Assembly (NCBI GenBank): GCA_964638865.1
Contig: CAZXBG010000015.1
Coordinates: 1 to 36,998, forward strand
DNA from: UBA7236 sp964638865
Lineage (GTDB): Bacteria; Bacteroidota; Bacteroidia; Chitinophagales; BACL12
Direction: 5' to 3'
DNA: 36,998 nucleotides
The notes under the pieces: generated by a model
The model's input: only the letters and a program-made list of their open reading frames with translations
What the model was told of the DNA's origin: nothing
The model's database searches: none
In this document: in pieces, positions 34,865 through 36,998 of the stretch
Numbering within the stretch: position 1 is the first letter of the stretch
Layout: each line of letters begins with the position of its first letter
Made by a program: the position numbers and the translations under genes

Positions 34865-36280
34865 ATGAAAAAGGTCTGCACAACGTTTTTTATCCTGCTT
34901 AGTACCTTAGCGCTTTCGGCCGGACAGCCAAGTCAGGCGGTATTGGATTATATTGACCAATACAAGGCAATTGCTGTTGCAGAAATGGTGGAGTATAAAA
35001 TTCCGGCAAGTATCACAATGGCACAAGGAATTCTCGAAAGTGGTGCCGGGCAAAGTGAACTTGCGAAAAAATCAAATAATCATTTCGGAATAAAATGTCA
35101 TACTGACTGGAAAGGAGAAAAAGTGTATTACGATGATGATGCAAAGGATGAATGTTTCCGCAAATACGATCATGTAGAAGATTCGTATCGCGATCATTCT
35201 GAATTTTTATCTTCCAAACAGCGATATGCCGAATTATTTAAGTTGGACGCGGATGATTATAAGGGATGGGCAAAAGGATTAAAAGCTGCAGGTTATGCAA
35301 CAAATCCGAAGTACGCAGATCTTTTAATAAATCTGATAGAAGAATATGAATTACAGGCTTTGGATAAAATGTCGCTGGCAGAAGTAAAAAAACACAATAA
35401 AAAAATAGAAAAAGAGGAGCCAAAAGAAAAGGATATTCCTGTTAATAAGAACGAGAAAACAAAAAGCGACAAAAATTTTACCTGGGGAGGATATAATGAG
35501 GATGTTTTTTATTTCAATCGTATTCCTACAGTTACCATTCAATCTGGAGATTCACCTGAAAAACTTGCAGAAAAACACCATAAAAAATTATCGCTTTTAA
35601 AAGATTATAATGATATTGAAAATGGCGGCACATTAACTCCGGGTACGAAATTTTATTTGCAGCCAAAACGCAAAAAGGGCGACACTAAATTTCACACGGT
35701 GAAAGAAGGCGAAACCATGTGGACCATTTCAAGAGACGAAGGAGTGCGGATGCAACAATTGTATAAATACAATAAAATGCAAAACGGCGAAGAACCTGCT
35801 GTCGGTGAGCAAATTAATTTAAGGGATAAAAGAAGGGATGAAGTTAAATTGCAAAAAGCCGGAGTAAAGAAGCAAGAATTAAAGGAAACGGGAATAAAGA
35901 GTGAGAAGAAGAGTGAACCCAAACCGGAAGAAAAAAAACAGCCAAAGGAGGAAGAAATTAAAGAGAAGGCTCCTGCAGAAAAAGTAATCAAGGATAATAG
36001 TAATGATGAATTTATAGATTTTGATGAGGAAATTATTGCACCCGAAATAAAAAATAACCCACCCGGGGCACAAGGGGAAAAAGAAATTAAGGCAGACGAG
36101 GTAAAACCGCCTGTAATACAGGAAATAAAGATTGCGGTAACCCACACTGTTGCTGCAAAAGAAACCCTATATGGACTTTCAAAAATATATGGCGTTACCG
36201 TAACTCAAATTCAGGAATGGAATGAGTTAAAAGATTATACCATTAGCATTGGGCAAAAATTGATCGTTGGATATAAATAA
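34865..36280 (+). CDS. Glucosaminidase with three LysM domains
   Basis: A 471-residue exported cell-wall hydrolase. The signal peptide (TTFFILLSTLALSAG) is followed by an N-acetylglucosaminidase (FlgJ/LytG-like) domain with PASITMAQGILESGAGQSEL, containing the catalytic Glu, and NNHFGIKCHTDWKG. Three LysM peptidoglycan-binding domains follow: VTIQSGDSPEKLAEKH, HTVKEGETMWTISRDEG and HTVAAKETLYGLSKIYG. A Lys/Glu/Pro-rich linker of about 80 residues precedes the last. I chose ATG 34865. The frame is open from 34784, but the extra 27 residues precede an obvious signal peptide. It likely acts in peptidoglycan turnover. Confidence 0.92.
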   Translation: MKKVCTTFFILLSTLALSAGQPSQAVLDYIDQYKAIAVAEMVEYKIPASITMAQGILESGAGQSELAKKSNNHFGIKCHTDWKGEKVYYDDDAKDECFRKYDHVEDSYRDHSEFLSSKQRYAELFKLDADDYKGWAKGLKAAGYATNPKYADLLINLIEEYELQALDKMSLAEVKKHNKKIEKEEPKEKDIPVNKNEKTKSDKNFTWGGYNEDVFYFNRIPTVTIQSGDSPEKLAEKHHKKLSLLKDYNDIENGGTLTPGTKFYLQPKRKKGDTKFHTVKEGETMWTISRDEGVRMQQLYKYNKMQNGEEPAVGEQINLRDKRRDEVKLQKAGVKKQELKETGIKSEKKSEPKPEEKKQPKEEEIKEKAPAEKVIKDNSNDEFIDFDEEIIAPEIKNNPPGAQGEKEIKADEVKPPVIQEIKIAVTHTVAAKETLYGLSKIYGVTVTQIQEWNELKDYTISIGQKLIVGYK

Positions 36281-36288
36281 TTTATAAT

Positions 36289-36813
36289 TTGCAAATACAG
36301 GATCTCCAATTTGAACCCTATATTCCTTCTGAAAAAATACAGGAACGTGTATTACAATTAGGAATTGAACTCAATAAAAAATTTGCAGATAAGGATCCGA
36401 TATTTATTATTGTTTTAAATGGTGCATTTATTTTTGCCGCTGATCTTATTCGGCAATTTAATGGAGATTGCGAAACAATATTTACAAGAATAAAATCCTA
36501 TACAGGCACTGTATCCGGAGAAATTCAAACCTTTAGTGGTTTTGATCACAAGGTAAATAACAGAAATATCATTTTTATTGAAGACATTATCGATACCGGA
36601 AAAACGATAATGCATCTGTTTAAAGAAATAGAAAAATTAAACCCGGCTTCCGTTACAACAATTGCCTTACTGCAAAAAAATATTCACCGCCCAAATTTAA
36701 TTAAAGCAGACCTTATCGGTTTCGAAATTCCCAATGTATTTGTAGTTGGTTATGGATTGGATTATGAAGAAAAAGGAAGAAATTTAGCTGGAATTTGGGT
36801 GGAGAAAACGTGA
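36289..36813 (+). CDS. hpt: Hypoxanthine phosphoribosyltransferase
   Basis: A 174-residue purine salvage enzyme that makes IMP (and GMP) from hypoxanthine (guanine) and PRPP. The PRPP loop IIFIEDIIDTGKT lies near residues 92-104. The flexible-loop region RIKSYTGT and the C-terminal purine-binding YGLDYEEKGRNL are also present. The only plausible start is TTG at 36289, nine bases after the LysM-protein stop, so the genes may be co-transcribed. The TTG overlaps a TATAATTTG sequence that resembles a -7 box with an extra base, so the true start remains a little uncertain. Confidence 0.93.
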   Translation: MQIQDLQFEPYIPSEKIQERVLQLGIELNKKFADKDPIFIIVLNGAFIFAADLIRQFNGDCETIFTRIKSYTGTVSGEIQTFSGFDHKVNNRNIIFIEDIIDTGKTIMHLFKEIEKLNPASVTTIALLQKNIHRPNLIKADLIGFEIPNVFVVGYGLDYEEKGRNLAGIWVEKT

Positions 36814-36830
36814 ACCGTAAATCCTAATTT

Positions 36831-36998
36831 CGCGCGGCAATCGGAGGAAACGCAACGTTCACTAAATAGTCAAGAGTCATTGGTCAAGAGTAAAACATTC
36901 GGCTATCGTGGATCTACTCATTACTCATTTCGTGAATCGTCAATCGTGAATCGTGAGTCCGCGATGCAGTCGGAGGAGCCTCAATGTTCACTAATTAG
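36831..36998. repeat. Intergenic heptamer-repeat block with a 129-bp higher-order repeat
   Basis: Two 39-base copies (36831-36869 and 36960-36998) match at about 80 percent and include GCARTCGGAGGA and GTTCACTAA. Between them are tandem heptamers: AGTCAAG-AGTCATT-GGTCAAG-AGTAAAA (36868-36895), two ACTCATT (36916-36929), and GTGAATC-GTCAATC-GTGAATC-GTGAGTC (36932-36959). No coding capacity is apparent. The array probably continues past the window. Confidence 0.75.

Noticed and set aside
35692..36147. 151-codon minus-strand ORF over the LysM protein
   Set aside because: It mirrors the Lys/Glu-rich linker codons, producing Ser/Phe/Leu repeats. It has no independent promoter or homology pattern.

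Overview
The window is AT-rich DNA from a member of the Bacteroidota. Three things point there: secreted proteins carry type IX secretion (T9SS) C-terminal sorting domains, many exported proteins are lipoproteins, and several upstream regions carry the Bacteroidota -7 promoter element TAnnTTTG. A run of exactly 100 N (18409-18508) shows that it is a scaffolded draft assembly. No rRNA, tRNA or CRISPR array was seen.

Layout. 1-1815: the start of a secreted protein (-), a decayed transposase fragment beside a long hairpin, and a DUF4185/DUF5005-like lipoprotein (-). 2023-3937: heme A synthase (ctaA) and a secreted cyanophycinase-like peptidase (+). 3939-10881: a complete clade II type nitrous oxide reductase (nos) cluster on the minus strand, in transcription order cytochrome c, nosZ, a fasciclin-domain lipoprotein, a multi-pass membrane protein, nosL, nosD, nosF, nosY. 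A CRP/FNR-type palindrome lies upstream. 11028-15949: nucleotide-sugar genes (rfbA, galE), an IS4-family element with two inactivating lesions inserted at the promoter of a four-helix-bundle (S23-type) gene, then terC. 16030-17160: a saccharopine dehydrogenase-family protein (-). 17402-30017: a very large PKD/Cys-repeat T9SS adhesin-like protein broken by the assembly gap, a LamG/T9SS protein, and a LytS/LytTR-type two-component system, all on the minus strand. 30162-34064: a probable three-gene surface operon (choice-of-anchor-B T9SS protein, PorV/PorQ-like outer-membrane protein, beta-propeller lipoprotein). 34134-36813: O-methyltransferase, glucosaminidase with LysM domains, and hypoxanthine phosphoribosyltransferase (+). 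36831-36998: an intergenic block of heptamer repeats.

How the genes work together. The nos cluster would give N2O respiration: a lipid-anchored cytochrome c supplies electrons to a lipoprotein-type NosZ, and NosDFY plus NosL support copper-site assembly. CtaA makes heme A for aerobic terminal oxidases. The adhesin region looks like a signalling-to-surface module. The LytTR regulator gene has three direct repeats at exactly 21-bp spacing in its own promoter. The two downstream secreted-protein genes share a 56-bp near-identical upstream element placed at the same distance from a -7-like box. The most notable unexplained items are these two promoter architectures, the eight-cysteine repeat domain of the giant protein (including a predicted true gap length of 216 nt), the fasciclin and membrane proteins embedded in the nos cluster, and the decayed IS elements.
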